Source: Roseomonas aeriglobus
Lineage (GTDB): Bacteria; Pseudomonadota; Alphaproteobacteria; Sphingomonadales; Sphingomonadaceae
Reading direction: 5' to 3'
DNA: 64,000 bases
NCBI GenBank assembly: GCA_016937575.1
Contig: JAFHKN010000005.1
Coordinates: 186,001 to 250,000, forward strand
Shown: positions 50,422 to 60,687 of the stretch, in pieces
Layout of the letters: the number at the start of each line of letters is the position of its first letter
Numbering within the stretch: position 1 is the first letter of the stretch
Made by a program: the position numbers and the translations under genes
Notes under the pieces: generated by a model
Database searches by the model: none
Seen by the model: the letters and a program-made list of their open reading frames with translations, nothing else
Told to the model about the DNA's origin: nothing

Positions 50422-50924
50422 TGGCGATCGACGACCGCGACTATACGCGCGAGCGGTATCGCCAGCGGCAGAAGGTTGATCCCGGCAAGCTCCGCTGGGG
50501 CTTCGGCAAGGCAGCGAGGGACGCAAACGCGCCGAAGACGAAGTCAACGCCGCTTGGCAGCGCTTCGTTGAATCGACGGAAAATCTCGCGACGACTTCAC
50601 GCCGCCATGGTCCAGCGCTGGCAACCGCGGCCACCACTCGGGGGGAGAACGGAACCCGTAATGGAACAGTGCGACCTCTTCGGCGAACCGCCGCCTCAAT
50701 CCCAAGCGGAAGAAGTGACCAAGGTGCCCCTCTCCCCGCTCGCCGCGCCCTGCGCTTTCAGGAACCGATCGAACAAATCCTGCCAACGCCTCGCTCGCGA
50801 TCCGATCAGGCTGGACGGGCGCACGCTGCACTATCACGGCCGGCTTCTCCTCCACTGTCCCTTGGTATGCTTCAATGGCGCCTCGGCCGAGGAAACCCGG
50901 GTCTATGCCGAGGCAGCAGAATGA
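50421..50924 (+). CDS. Hypothetical protein, 167 aa, basic
   Basis: It starts at GTG 50421, sharing a base with the previous stop. The N-terminus is rich in Arg and Lys (YTRERYRQRQKVDPGKLRWG); the middle holds CDLFGEPPPQ, reminiscent of short interaction tails. The C-terminal half (residues ~95-167) reads less like a folded protein. Function unknown. Confidence 0.45.
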   Translation: MAIDDRDYTRERYRQRQKVDPGKLRWGFGKAARDANAPKTKSTPLGSASLNRRKISRRLHAAMVQRWQPRPPLGGRTEPVMEQCDLFGEPPPQSQAEEVTKVPLSPLAAPCAFRNRSNKSCQRLARDPIRLDGRTLHYHGRLLLHCPLVCFNGASAEETRVYAEAAE

Positions 50925-51136
50925 CGGCCAGCAGCCCTGTCCGGTTAACCGGCGTGGTGGACATGACGCCACGTGGGCTGATGCTGATCGAGGGAGACGG
51001 GATGCGCTGGCGGCTCGTTGGGGACGTGATCGCCGGACACCTGATCGGTAAGTCGGTCACCGTCGAGGGAATGATCATCGGGGCGGCCATCACGGCCTAT
51101 TATCTGGCACCGGCGCCGGAGACTTCGCCATGCTGA
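50921..51136 (+). CDS. Small OB/barrel-like protein (DUF5818-like), 71 aa
   Basis: VRLTGVVDMTPRGLMLIEGD, MRWRLVGDVIAGHLIGKSVT and VEGMIIGA have the alternating-strand pattern of a small barrel, as in DUF5818. It overlaps both neighbours by 4-7 bases. Function unknown. Confidence 0.55.
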   Translation: MTASSPVRLTGVVDMTPRGLMLIEGDGMRWRLVGDVIAGHLIGKSVTVEGMIIGAAITAYYLAPAPETSPC

Positions 51137-51588
51137 TCCGGGCGACCGCATTCCCATACCGTCGACCGGGGTGCCCGCATTGCGGCCATCTGATCAATCA
51201 CTGGCCGCGCGACAGCAATCTCGAGAGCTGCCAGCTCTGCCTGCGCCCGATGATCCTCCTTCGACGGCCTACGGACTGGAACGGGCCGAAGCGGCTGCGC
51301 GGGCTGCTCGACATCGGATTTGCACTGTACGGCCTGCTCACGATCGGGCTCGTTGCGGTCTTCATCGTCACCGGGCTGTCACCTCACGGCTTTGCCAAGG
51401 CAATCTCGGTTCTGCTCTTCATCATCGGCACCGTATTGGCGACCGACGGCGTGCTCGGGCTCCGCTCCGGAATGGACAGGACGGGCAAGCGGCTTCGCGT
51501 GGGGCGATCGGCACGCGTCGTTGCCGGCGGGAAGCTCGCTGCGGGCGCGGCGGCGATCCTGCTTTTGTGCATCGGTCTCACCCTCTGA
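51130..51588 (+). CDS. Zinc-ribbon membrane protein, 152 aa
   Basis: An N-terminal CPHC ... CQLC pair (residues ~15-38) looks like a zinc ribbon. Three hydrophobic segments follow (LYGLLTIGLVAVFIVTG, ISVLLFIIGTVLATDG, LAAGAAAILLLCIGLTL). It is the last gene of the tra-distal run. Function unknown. Confidence 0.55.
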   Translation: MLIRATAFPYRRPGCPHCGHLINHWPRDSNLESCQLCLRPMILLRRPTDWNGPKRLRGLLDIGFALYGLLTIGLVAVFIVTGLSPHGFAKAISVLLFIIGTVLATDGVLGLRSGMDRTGKRLRVGRSARVVAGGKLAAGAAAILLLCIGLTL

Positions 51589-51635
51589 GTAAGGTGGTGC
51601 ACGAGAGCTTGCGGCGCTTTGCACCAAAGTGGATG

Positions 51636-52058
51636 TTATCCGCCCGCGCTCAAAGCGGCGGCATCATCCATGACCGTGTCCGGATCGCCGAAGCGATAGG
51701 ACGCCAATTCTTCGCAATCGCTCCTGCTGAGAGGACTCTTGCTGTAGGTGCCTCGAGCCCAGCTGCTTGTTGTGGTGTGCCTTTCCCCTAACCGCAGCAT
51801 CTCGTCGTGCGGTGCGACGTACCAGACACCGCGGTCGGGGAACGCGATCCAGATGTCTCGGCCGATATATTTCTTATCGATGGTCCACCGGCCTTTGAGC
51901 TGCACCAGCTTGGTATCGCCAGTCGCCTCGTTCAACAGGATCAGGTCGATGCCATTGTCATAGACCGGCAGATAGGCGTTGTAGCCTTGATTGAGTGCGA
52001 CGGTGACGAGCGCATTGCGGTTCACCACTTCGACAGCATCGCTGGTTAGCTTCATCAT
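51636..52058 (-). CDS. Hypothetical protein, possible PD-(D/E)xK-like fold, 140 aa
   Basis: AYLPVYDNGIDLILLNEATG followed by TKLVQLKGRW has the spacing Asp ... Gln-x-Lys seen in PD-(D/E)xK nuclease-like proteins. The end (SDCEELASYRFGDPDTVMDD) is acidic. It is convergent with the preceding operon. Nuclease activity is speculation from one motif. Confidence 0.5.
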   Translation of the reverse strand: MMKLTSDAVEVVNRNALVTVALNQGYNAYLPVYDNGIDLILLNEATGDTKLVQLKGRWTIDKKYIGRDIWIAFPDRGVWYVAPHDEMLRLGERHTTTSSWARGTYSKSPLSRSDCEELASYRFGDPDTVMDDAAALSAGG

Positions 52059-52202
52059 CCCTCCTGATACCGTTCGCCCACATGGTCCCGTGCTTTGTGG
52101 CAGCTATAACCAAGCCGATACCGGCGACTTCTGCGACGGCGCCTGCTGCACGGTAGAATATCGCAAAAAGCTGATTCAAGGTCTCTGCAATCAGGGGTAG
52201 TC

Positions 52203-53837
52203 ATGCTCCGCTACCCGGGGGTGCCTATGCCGATCGTACAGAGATATTTTGAGTTGCGTGATGTGCTGCCGCTGCAAGGGCGGCCATGGATACCGCTCCG
52301 CCACGATGCCGATGTCGTGATCGACCCACCTGAGGCCGGTATCGTCGAGCTGCGGGAATATACGGGCATCGCCACTGCCGCGATCTTCGACACCCATCGA
52401 TCAGAGGGCGACAAGGTCGTCTGGAGCGACTTGGGGGTCGGCGCACACCGGGGCGGCATGGAACCGTGGGGCTATCGCGCTTCCGACCTGTTCTATGGCA
52501 GGTCCACTCAGCCGATCGGTTCCAATCTCGTGATCGACCAGTATCTCGAGGACGAACACCTTCACATCTGGCACCTGCATCCCGACCTGGTCGTGGCCCT
52601 CCGCCTTCTACGTGAAGGTGATTGCTGGTTTCGACCGGAGGAGGGCTGGGCCGAGGTCGCGCGATTGAAACGAGATGCTGAGGACCGCCCGATCCTGCTT
52701 GAGATTAGGCCGGAGTTCCTTGGTGACTACCTCAGCGCCCGCGGCATGGCCCTGTATTGTTCGAGCTATCACCAGCGGACCGCCACCACCATCGACAAGC
52801 CTGTCTACAGCTGGCCAGGCGACGCTTTCGCCGAAGTCAGGGGCAGGGACGAGCGGGAGGGTCGAACCGGACCGGGGCGCTGGCCGACCCCCAGTGATCA
52901 GTACCGCACGATGGGCGCCATGTGGCGAACGGAATGGGTCCAGCCAAGCGGGCTGAGTACACGCATCCGGGGCGACAAGGATCCCCATACCACGAGCTTC
53001 ATACTGGAGAGTGACGGCACCCGCAGGTCGGGCGATGGTCTGGCTGGGGTGTCGACATGGTTATATTTCGATCCCACCGTCGTCTCCACCTTGATGCGCC
53101 ATCGCGGCGCGAGCCTGCATTGGTACAGCGCGGAAACCGGAGGCCTGGGCGCCAGCACCGGTGTCCACTTCGGGGTCAACCGGCTCGGCCTGATCACGGT
53201 CTTCGCAAAAGACATCGGAGCACTCGATCCTTGGGAGCAGCGGCTGTGGAGCGCTCATAACGTAACGCCCGACGGCGGCGTGGCAGAGGAGTTGTTCGCC
53301 GCTCAGATGGATGTGACACCGGCCAGTACGATCGCACCAGAATCGCAGCTGGCCGCGGCGCTTGCGGAGATCGACGCGGCTTTCAGCGGCAAATATGGCG
53401 TCCCGCTCCTCCGCGACGACCAGGCCGTGCCTCGGCTGTTGCGCCGCGCGCACCGCTTCCAGGCGGCTGAAGCAGACGGTTTGCTGGAGCTAGCCAAGGA
53501 GGTCACTCGCCTTTTCATGGAGCGGGTCGACGTCGATGCCGTCCTTGCGCCTCTCAACCTGCCCAAACCCAAGGATGGTCGGAAGCCGGGTTCGAATAAG
53601 GCGCTGGAGAAACTCCTCGGCAGTCTAATCCCTGGGAACGACGCGAGCACGATGATGGCGCCGCTCTTCGGGATCTACGATCTTCGGCTCGCCGACGCAC
53701 ATCTTGGTTCGAGCAACATCGCCAGCGGCAAGGAGCGGGCAGGGGTCGATGATACCGCGCCAGCAGCGATGCAAGGCCGTCAGCTGCTGGATACCTTCGT
53801 GGCTACGCTTCGCCAGATATCGGCGGCGATCGCCTAA
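52203..53837 (+). CDS. Unknown 544-aa protein
   Basis: This large protein has no family I recognise. The N-terminal ~270 residues are rich in aromatic and acidic residues (LHIWHLHPDLVVALRLLREG, YLSARGMALYCSSYHQRT). A middle part has STWLYFDPTVVSTLMRHRGA and a helical C-terminus ends in LLDTFVATLRQISAAIA. No signal peptide or membrane segment is visible. The AGGGGT site before ATG 52203 is fair; ATG 52230 is an alternative. It is followed by a HEPN-like gene and preceded by a possible nuclease gene, which might indicate a defence locus. Confidence 0.6.
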   Translation: MLRYPGVPMPIVQRYFELRDVLPLQGRPWIPLRHDADVVIDPPEAGIVELREYTGIATAAIFDTHRSEGDKVVWSDLGVGAHRGGMEPWGYRASDLFYGRSTQPIGSNLVIDQYLEDEHLHIWHLHPDLVVALRLLREGDCWFRPEEGWAEVARLKRDAEDRPILLEIRPEFLGDYLSARGMALYCSSYHQRTATTIDKPVYSWPGDAFAEVRGRDEREGRTGPGRWPTPSDQYRTMGAMWRTEWVQPSGLSTRIRGDKDPHTTSFILESDGTRRSGDGLAGVSTWLYFDPTVVSTLMRHRGASLHWYSAETGGLGASTGVHFGVNRLGLITVFAKDIGALDPWEQRLWSAHNVTPDGGVAEELFAAQMDVTPASTIAPESQLAAALAEIDAAFSGKYGVPLLRDDQAVPRLLRRAHRFQAAEADGLLELAKEVTRLFMERVDVDAVLAPLNLPKPKDGRKPGSNKALEKLLGSLIPGNDASTMMAPLFGIYDLRLADAHLGSSNIASGKERAGVDDTAPAAMQGRQLLDTFVATLRQISAAIA

Positions 53838-53949
53838 TCGGGAAGCATATCGACGATGGTCACTTCAGCAATTTTCGATCGCTCGACCCGGAAACGGCCG
53901 ATCTTGCCACGAGCTGATCGATAACGCTGACCGGCAACGCTCAGCCTTC

Positions 53950-54432
53950 ATGTCATTTATGAGCCTTTGGATGGGCTTCAACGGCTGGATGGAATCGGTG
54001 ACCGGCGCGGACCATGACGCGGCCATGATCACCGCGATTGCCGAAAACCGGCGAGCTACCGATGCCTATGAAGAGCTGATGCAGGATGACGATTTTCAAC
54101 GACGCGTGATGGCCTTCTCGCAATTATGGCCGGTGCTCAACGTCCGGGACGTGCGGCAGAAGCTCGGTCGTGATGCCTTCTGGGCGCAGGACCGCGACGA
54201 GCTTTTCGACCGCCGTCGACGCGTGGGCGTCCGGATGCAACCAGTGGGCTGGACAGACGGAGATGTCCCAACCTGGCCGCAGCTCTTACGGACCATATAT
54301 TGCGTTCGCTGCAACCTGTTTCACGGTGCGAAATCGCCCCAGCACGGTCGCGATCGTGACTTGGTGCGGCGATCCGGTCGTATCCTGCGGATGTTCATCG
54401 AGCGTGGTCGCTGTTTCGAGTGGACGGACTAG
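53950..54432 (+). CDS. HEPN-like protein, 160 aa, 5' end unclear
   Basis: The helical protein MSFMSLWMGFNGWMESVTGA has a C-terminal RTIYCVRCNLFHGAKSP, the R-x4-H motif of HEPN domains. Protein-like sequence continues upstream in a second frame (GHFSNFRSLDPETADLATS, about 53859-53915) and would join LIDNADRQRSAF if one base were added near 53915. A longer gene with a frameshift is therefore possible. It lies 112 bases after the 544-aa gene. Confidence 0.55.
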   Translation: MSFMSLWMGFNGWMESVTGADHDAAMITAIAENRRATDAYEELMQDDDFQRRVMAFSQLWPVLNVRDVRQKLGRDAFWAQDRDELFDRRRRVGVRMQPVGWTDGDVPTWPQLLRTIYCVRCNLFHGAKSPQHGRDRDLVRRSGRILRMFIERGRCFEWTD

Positions 54433-54501
54433 GGCTGCCGCCGAGCCGATGCGCGGTCTGAAAAGGTCGTCCTCGGACGGGAGCTCGACACGATCGAACT
54501 C

Positions 54502-54539
54502 TTGACCCAAAGACAAGGATGGCAGAACATAAGGGGAAC
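54502..54539 (+). promoter_or_regulatory. LexA (SOS) box and -35 of imuA
   Basis: GAAC-ATAAGGG-GAAC (54525-54539) is an exact alphaproteobacterial LexA site (GTTC-N7-GTTC read on the other strand). TTGACC (54502-54507) upstream is a candidate -35. The box ends 19 bases before the imuA ATG, as in other SOS-controlled imuABC operons. Confidence 0.8.
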
Positions 54540-54558
54540 GCTCCGAGTCTTTGTTTTT

Positions 54559-55317
54559 ATGCCTGCCGTCGATTCCCGCCTTGCGAACATAGCCCAGCTT
54601 CGCTCCATCGCGACACCCATCGCCGAGTACCGGACGATGCCCTTCGGGGTGCCCGAGCTTGACCAGCGGCTTGCCAGCGGGGGCTTGAGAGCGGGAGCGC
54701 TCCATGAGGCGACCGCGCATTCATGCTCGCTCGTTGACGATGCGGCGGTGACCCTGTTTTTGTGCGGTATAGCCGCTCGGGAAGCTGCAATCAGCGCAGG
54801 ACCGGTCCTTTGGGCAAGCTGTCGCAGCGATCTGTACGCCCCGGCGTTGTCTCAGGCGGGGTTGTCCTCAGCTGCCGTCATTCACGCCCAGCCGCGCGAT
54901 GATGCTGAGTTGCTCGCGGTGGTCGAAGATGCGATCCGAGACGGTACGCCTGCTGCCATCGTTGCCGAGGCTGAGAAGGTCTCGATGGTCGCCTCCCGCC
55001 GCCTTCAGCTTGCTGCAGCTGATGCCGACCTCCCGGTCCTGCTCCTGCGACGGCGGCGGCGCCGTGATCACGATCCGTTTGGCGAGCCATCGGCTGCCTG
55101 GACTCGCTGGCGGATCGCGAGCGCCCCTTCGGAGAGGCTCGGCGTCGCCGGTGTAGGACGGCCACGCTGGACGGTCGAACTCGCGCGCCAACGAGGTGGC
55201 GAGGCTTTTTCCCTGATCGTGGAGGGCAGCGATGAGACGGGTCGTCTCCGCGTTCCTGCCGCACTTGGCCATCGAACGGCTGAGACGGCAGGAACGGTCC
55301 GCCACGCGGCCGCCTAG
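54559..55317 (+). CDS. imuA: Mutagenesis accessory protein ImuA
   Basis: This 252-aa RecA-like protein (FGVPELDQRLASGGLRAGAL, LWASCRSDLYAPALSQAGL) works with ImuB and DnaE2 in damage-induced mutagenesis. The start at ATG 54559 lies behind the LexA box. The C-terminal ~85 residues overlap the start of imuB by 86 bases, and an imuA that ends in [12 protein letters not shown] looks slightly overlong. A frameshift near 55240 could have changed its natural end. Confidence 0.8.
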   Translation: MPAVDSRLANIAQLRSIATPIAEYRTMPFGVPELDQRLASGGLRAGALHEATAHSCSLVDDAAVTLFLCGIAAREAAISAGPVLWASCRSDLYAPALSQAGLSSAAVIHAQPRDDAELLAVVEDAIRDGTPAAIVAEAEKVSMVASRRLQLAAADADLPVLLLRRRRRRDHDPFGEPSAAWTRWRIASAPSERLGVAGVGRPRWTVELARQRGGEAFSLIVEGSDETGRLRVPAALGHRTAETAGTVRHAAA

Positions 55318-57016
55318 TCGGCCGAGCCTCCAGCCACCCGTCGACGACGATCCCGGCGCTTGCTCCGTCCCGCGCGGGGGCGGCTGGCGGCCGGGTGCCC
55401 GGTGGGCCCGCAGCGGAATGCTCACGCGCGCGGACGTTGAGGCACAGATCGCGACCTTGCCACGGCATGCGCAGCCGCCTGCCCGCGAGCTGGGCCGTCG
55501 TTCGGAGGCCGCTCAGCATCCATTCAAAGCGCCGCCAGCGGCGAAACCGCAACAGACCGCACCTGTCGCGGAGGCGGTCGCTACCCCGCTGGCTCTCTTC
55601 GGGAAGGTTGGGCGACGAGAAGAGATCGTCGCGGCGTGCGCTGGCGCGCAAGCGCTCGGAATCCATGTCGGCATGGCCGCCACGCACGCGCGTGCGCTTG
55701 TGTCGGACCTGGACCTTCGTCCTGCCGAGCCGGAGGCCGATGCGGCGCTGCTCGATCGGCTCGCGCTTTTTGCAATTAGGCGATGGTCGCCGATCGCAGC
55801 GGTGTCGCCCCCCGATGGCCTGTGGATCGACCTCACCGGGTGCGAGCATCTCCATGGCGGCGAGTACCAGTTCTGTCAGAGACTGCTCGTCTTTTGCCGA
55901 CGGGCGGGATTTACCGCTCGCGTGGCCGTCGCCGATACCCCCGGTGCGGCTCACGCAATCGCCCGGTTTGGCGCCGACGATCTCGCCTGCGTGACGCCGG
56001 GTACCACCACGGTCGCGCTCTCCTCGCTGCCGATCGCAGCACTCAGGCTCGACCCAACGGCGCTCAGTGCAGCGCGGCGCTTCGGCTTCGAGAGAGTAGC
56101 TGATCTCCTGCCGGTGGCGCGCGGTCCCCTGGCGCGGCGACTAGGCTTGCCGGCCATCACCCGGCTCGATCAGGCGCTTGGCTCGACTGCGGAGCCGATC
56201 ACTCCGCGCGACGATCCATCCATCCCTGTGGTGGAGCGCCGCCTTCTGGAGCCGATCGGCACCGCCGAAGCGATCGAGCAGGTCATGGGCGATCTCCTGC
56301 GGGATCTCGGGGAGCTGCTGCAGGGGCGGGGGCTTGGCGTCCGCTCGCTCCGCCTTGCCGGCCTGCGGGTCGATGGCAGCGAACAGATCGTGGGCATCGG
56401 CACTTCGCGGCCGACACGCGAGGTGCCGCATCTTCTTCGACTGCTGAAGCTGCGCATCGAGCGCATCGACCCAGGCCTGGGTATCGAGCAGTTCTGGCTG
56501 GCAGCGCCCCACACGGAGCCTCTCGACGCGATTGATCTAGGGGCGGTGCTCGCAGGAGACACGCTCGTCCGCGACCCAGCTCGCTTGGTGGATGTGGTCG
56601 CTGGCCGTATCGGCAGCGGCTCGGTTTTTCGGATCGCTCCCGTTGAAAGTCATGTTCCGGAACGCGCGGTAGCACGCACGAACCCTGTCCATATTCCAGG
56701 CGACTGGCCCAAATGGCAGCGTCCGGTTCGACTGTTCGCTCGACCAGAGCCGCTATGGGGCGTCGTAGCACTCCTCCCCGATCAGCCGCCCCGCCGCTTC
56801 GAATGGCGCGGCACAGCTCACCGGGTCGTCGCCGGCGACGGACCCGAACGTGTCCATGGCGAATGGTGGCGGCGCGATGCGGAGGTCTGGGCCGTCAGGG
56901 ACTATTATCGGGTCGAGGACGAAGATGGCGGCCGGTACTGGCTGTTCCGGCGCGGCGATGGGATGGACGACAACACTGGCGACCTTAGCTGGTGGATCCA
57001 CGGCGTTTTCGCATGA
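55232..57016 (+). CDS. imuB: Y-family polymerase-like ImuB
   Basis: This 594-aa protein has a Y-family polymerase fold without the full catalytic set, as usual for Imu[13 protein letters not shown] is at the start, [20 protein letters not shown] and [20 protein letters not shown] in the palm, then [17 protein letters not shown] and [15 protein letters not shown] helix-hairpin elements. The C-terminal part ([13 protein letters not shown] ... [12 protein letters not shown]) is the conserved ImuB tail. ImuB bridges DnaE2, the beta clamp and ImuA. It overlaps dnaE2 by ATGA. Confidence 0.85.
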   Translation: MRRVVSAFLPHLAIERLRRQERSATRPPSRPSLQPPVDDDPGACSVPRGGGWRPGARWARSGMLTRADVEAQIATLPRHAQPPARELGRRSEAAQHPFKAPPAAKPQQTAPVAEAVATPLALFGKVGRREEIVAACAGAQALGIHVGMAATHARALVSDLDLRPAEPEADAALLDRLALFAIRRWSPIAAVSPPDGLWIDLTGCEHLHGGEYQFCQRLLVFCRRAGFTARVAVADTPGAAHAIARFGADDLACVTPGTTTVALSSLPIAALRLDPTALSAARRFGFERVADLLPVARGPLARRLGLPAITRLDQALGSTAEPITPRDDPSIPVVERRLLEPIGTAEAIEQVMGDLLRDLGELLQGRGLGVRSLRLAGLRVDGSEQIVGIGTSRPTREVPHLLRLLKLRIERIDPGLGIEQFWLAAPHTEPLDAIDLGAVLAGDTLVRDPARLVDVVAGRIGSGSVFRIAPVESHVPERAVARTNPVHIPGDWPKWQRPVRLFARPEPLWGVVALLPDQPPRRFEWRGTAHRVVAGDGPERVHGEWWRRDAEVWAVRDYYRVEDEDGGRYWLFRRGDGMDDNTGDLSWWIHGVFA

Positions 57017-60000
57017 GCGCCTATGTCGAGCTTCAGGTGCTGACGCACTTTTCCTTGCTGCGCGGCGCATCGAGCCCGGAGGAGCTATTTTCAGCCGCAG
57101 CCCTGCTCGGCTACCCCGCCCTCGGGATAGGTGACATCGGCACCGTAGGAGGCGTCGTGCGCGCCTGGGAGGCGCAGAAAGCGACCGGGGTGCGATCGAT
57201 AGCGGGCACACGCGTCGATCTCTCCTGCGGTCGTCGCCTCATCCTCTATCCGACCGATAGACCAGCGTGGTCGCGCGTCACCAGGCTTTTGACCGTCGGG
57301 AAGAAGCGAGCGGGAAAGGGCGGGTGCCTCCTTCATTGGCATGACCTGCAGCCGTGGTCAGAGGGCGTCATCGCGATCCTCTTGCCGCACGAGGCTGACA
57401 CAGAAAATCTGAGCAGCCTTGCCGACCTGAAGGCCATTTATGGTCGCAGGGCCTACATGGCGCTGTTTCAGCGTCGCCGTCCCGACGACGCGGTGCGGAT
57501 TGACGCGCTTGCCCGTCAGGCGGGCGGTGCCGGCGTCCGTGCCGTCGTGACCGGCGACGTCCTCTATCACGCGCCTGAGGCTCGCCTCCTGCAGGATGTC
57601 GTGACTGCGGTTCGCGAGAAGTGCACCGTCGACGAGCTCGGCTACCGGCGGGAGGTGAATGCCGACCGAGCGCTCAAATCACCCGACGAAATGGCCCGGC
57701 GCTTTCGCGCCTACCCCGATGCGCTGCAGGCCAGCGTCGACATCGCGCGCGCTTGCACCTTCAGTCTGGACGAACTCGCTTATCAATACCCGCACGAGCG
57801 GGTGGTCGAGGGTCTCACGGCGCAAGAAGCCCTTGAGCAGATGGCGAACGATGCGGTCGACCGGCTGTTCGATGGTGATGTGCCGCAACCTTACCGCAGC
57901 CAGATCGACCACGAACTGCGGCTGATCCGTGAACTAGGTTACGCCCCCTACTTCCTGACCGTCCATGCGATCGTGCGTGAAGCGCGACGTCGCGGCATCC
58001 TCTGCCAGGGACGCGGGTCTGCGGCGAACAGCTGCGTGTGCTTCGTGCTGGGCATCACGTCGATCGACCCGATTAAGCACGAGTTACTCTTCGAGCGCTT
58101 CGTATCGGGCGAGCGCCGCGAACCGCCGGACATTGACGTCGATTTCGAACATGAGCGCCGTGAAGAAATTATTCAGTGGATCTACGAGACCTACGGCCGT
58201 GACCGCTCCGCTCTGACAGCCGTCGTTACCCGCTATCGCGCGCGCGGCGCGGTGCGCGATGTCGGCAAGGCGATGGGCCTGCCCGAAGATCTGACCGCCT
58301 CGCTTGCAGGCTTGGTCTGGGGTTGGTCGGCCGAAGGCGTGGGCGAGAAGCAGGTCGAAGAACTCAATTTGGATCTCGGAGATCGCCGGCTGCGCCTGAC
58401 GCTCGATCTCGCGCGCAAGCTGATTGGTACGCCGCGCCATATGTCCCAGCATCCCGGCGGCTTCGTCCTCACGCATGACCGTCTCGACGACCTGGTACCT
58501 ATCGAACCGGCCGCGATGGACGACCGGCAGATTATTGAATGGGACAAGGATGACATCGACGCCCTGAAATTCATGAAGGTCGACGTCCTCGGCTTGGGGA
58601 TGCTTGGCTGCATGAACCGCGCCTTCAACCTTCTCGAGGAAGCGAAAGGTTGCCAGATCGGCCTTGCGGACCTGCAGGATGATGACCCTGCGGTGTTCGC
58701 TATGATCCAGAAGGCCGATACGCTTGGGACCTTTCAGATCGAAAGCCGCGCGCAGATGTCAATGCTGCGCGGATGAAGCCGCAGCGCTTCTACGATCTCG
58801 TCATACAGGTCGCGATCGTCCGGCCAGGGCCGATTCAGGGGGACATGGTGCATCCCTACTTCGGCGGCGCGAGGGTGCGGAAAGCCGGAATATCCCCGGC
58901 CCGAGCTGCGTGCGGTGCTGGAAAAAACGCTGGGGGTTCCGCTCTTTCAGGAACAGGCGATGAAGGTCGCTATCGTCGGCGCAGGCTTCACGGCCGCCGA
59001 GCGGACGCTTTGCGGCGGCTATGGCGACCTTCAAATTTACCGGCGGGGTCTCGCATTTCTCGGAGAAGCTGATCGAGGGGATGGTGGCGCGCGATTATCC
59101 GCGCGAATTTGCCGAGCGCACCTTCCGCCAGCTCGAAGGCTTCGGCTCCTACGGCTTTCCGGAGAGCCACGCCGCCTCCTTCGCGAAGATCGCCTATGCC
59201 TCGGCCTGGATGAAGCATCATCACCCTGACGTCTTTTGCGCCAGCCTGATGAACGCCCAGCCGATGGGCTTCTATGCGCCCGCGCAGATCGTTCGCGACG
59301 CACGCGATCACGGTGTGGAGGTCCGTCCGCCCTGCATCAACGCGAGCCGGTGGGACTGTACGCTGGAGCCCACGAACGGCCGCTATCTCGCGGTGCGGCT
59401 TGGACTGCGCCAGGTCCGCGGTCTTTCGAACGCAGACGGTGCGGCAATAGTCGGCGCGCGCTCGACCGCTCTGTTCGATTCTGTCGAGGACGTGTGCGCC
59501 GATCACGGGTCCAGCGGGCGGCTATCGAGAAGCTGGCAGACGCCGACGCCTACCACGCGTTCGGCGCCGATCGTCGCCAAGGGCTCTGGAAGGTGAAGGG
59601 CCTCGGCGAGGCACCTTTGCCGCTATTTGCGGCCGCTGACCGCGAAGCGCAGACCGTGAGCGCCGAGGGCCTCGAGCCGGCCGTCACCCTGCGGCCGCTA
59701 ACGGATGGTCGCGAGGTGATCGAAGATTACCGCTCGCTCCAATTGTCACTGCGCGCCCATCCTCTCACATTCGTCCGCGACGAACTGGCGCGGCGAGGCG
59801 TGACCCGTTGCGCGGATCTCGCGAGCATCCGAGACGGTCGCCATGTCGAGGTCGCCGGCATCATCCTTGTTCGACAAAAACCTGGTTCGGCAAAGGGCGT
59901 CCTCTTCATCACGATTGAAGATGAGACAGGCATCGCGAATGGCATACTCTGGCCGGACCGGTTCGAGGCGCAGCGCCGAACCGTCATGTCGGCATCGATG

Positions 60001-60271
60001 ATCGGCATGAAGGGCAGGGTCCAGAAAGAAAGGCGAGGTAATCCACGTCATCTGCGATCGGATCATCGATCACGGGGATCTGCTTCACCGAGTGGGCGAG
60101 CTGTCATTCCCGCACCGGACCGGTCGAGGCGATGGAGCTCGCCATGCCGGCGCCCCCGACCGCGGAGACAAGGGTTGGAAGCCCGAGCCACGCAACTGCT
60201 ATTGGCCGCCTCACGCTGACGGCATGGATCCAAAGGAGGTCGTGCGGTTCAAGTCACACGATTTCCGCTGA
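57013..60271 (+). pseudogene. dnaE2: Error-prone polymerase DnaE2, multiply frameshifted
   Basis: The first 587 codons (57013-58776) are an intact PHP domain and palm of a C-family polymerase: [56 protein letters not shown]. The homology then continues in changing frames: [14 protein letters not shown] near 58820, [21 protein letters not shown] near 58940, [15 protein letters not shown] near 59024-59490, and [18 protein letters not shown] from 59530. The C-terminal KSHDFR with stop at 60271 is in another frame. At least five +1/-1 shifts, several in G or A runs, break it. As written it makes no full polymerase. Confidence 0.85.
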
Positions 60272-60687
60272 GCTATGAGTGCCCTTCCGCGCCACCAGCG
60301 CGTCGTCATCGCCCTTTCCGTCCATATCCTTCGCTCCGCGACCGCACGATCCTCCGACACTCGCGTCGACGTCGTCGAGGTACGTTTGGCCTTGCGCTGC
60401 CTGCTTCAACACTGCCCGGAGCGCTGGCCTCTGGAATTTCTGGGACGCGGCGCCAGGCAATGACATCGGTCGCTCGCAGGGTGTGACCGCTGCCTTCGAT
60501 GGAATCGTCCGCCAATTGCGCCAAGCGGGACCGCTACATGAGGTTCACCGCTCTGAAATAGTGGCCCCAAGTCGTTCCCAGCCGGAACACTTTGGCCGGT
60601 TCCCGGAAAAGTCTTTCCAACCACGTGGGGGGCGCTCCCACCACGCATGCGGTGCACGCATGCGCTCAGAATAAGCCACGGGATGCA
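60272..60687. other. Intergenic stretch, no gene seen
   Basis: Short open frames on both strands lack ribosome sites or protein-like sequence. The near-perfect palindrome GCATGCGGTGCACGCATGC (60646-60664) is the only notable element. Confidence 0.45.
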
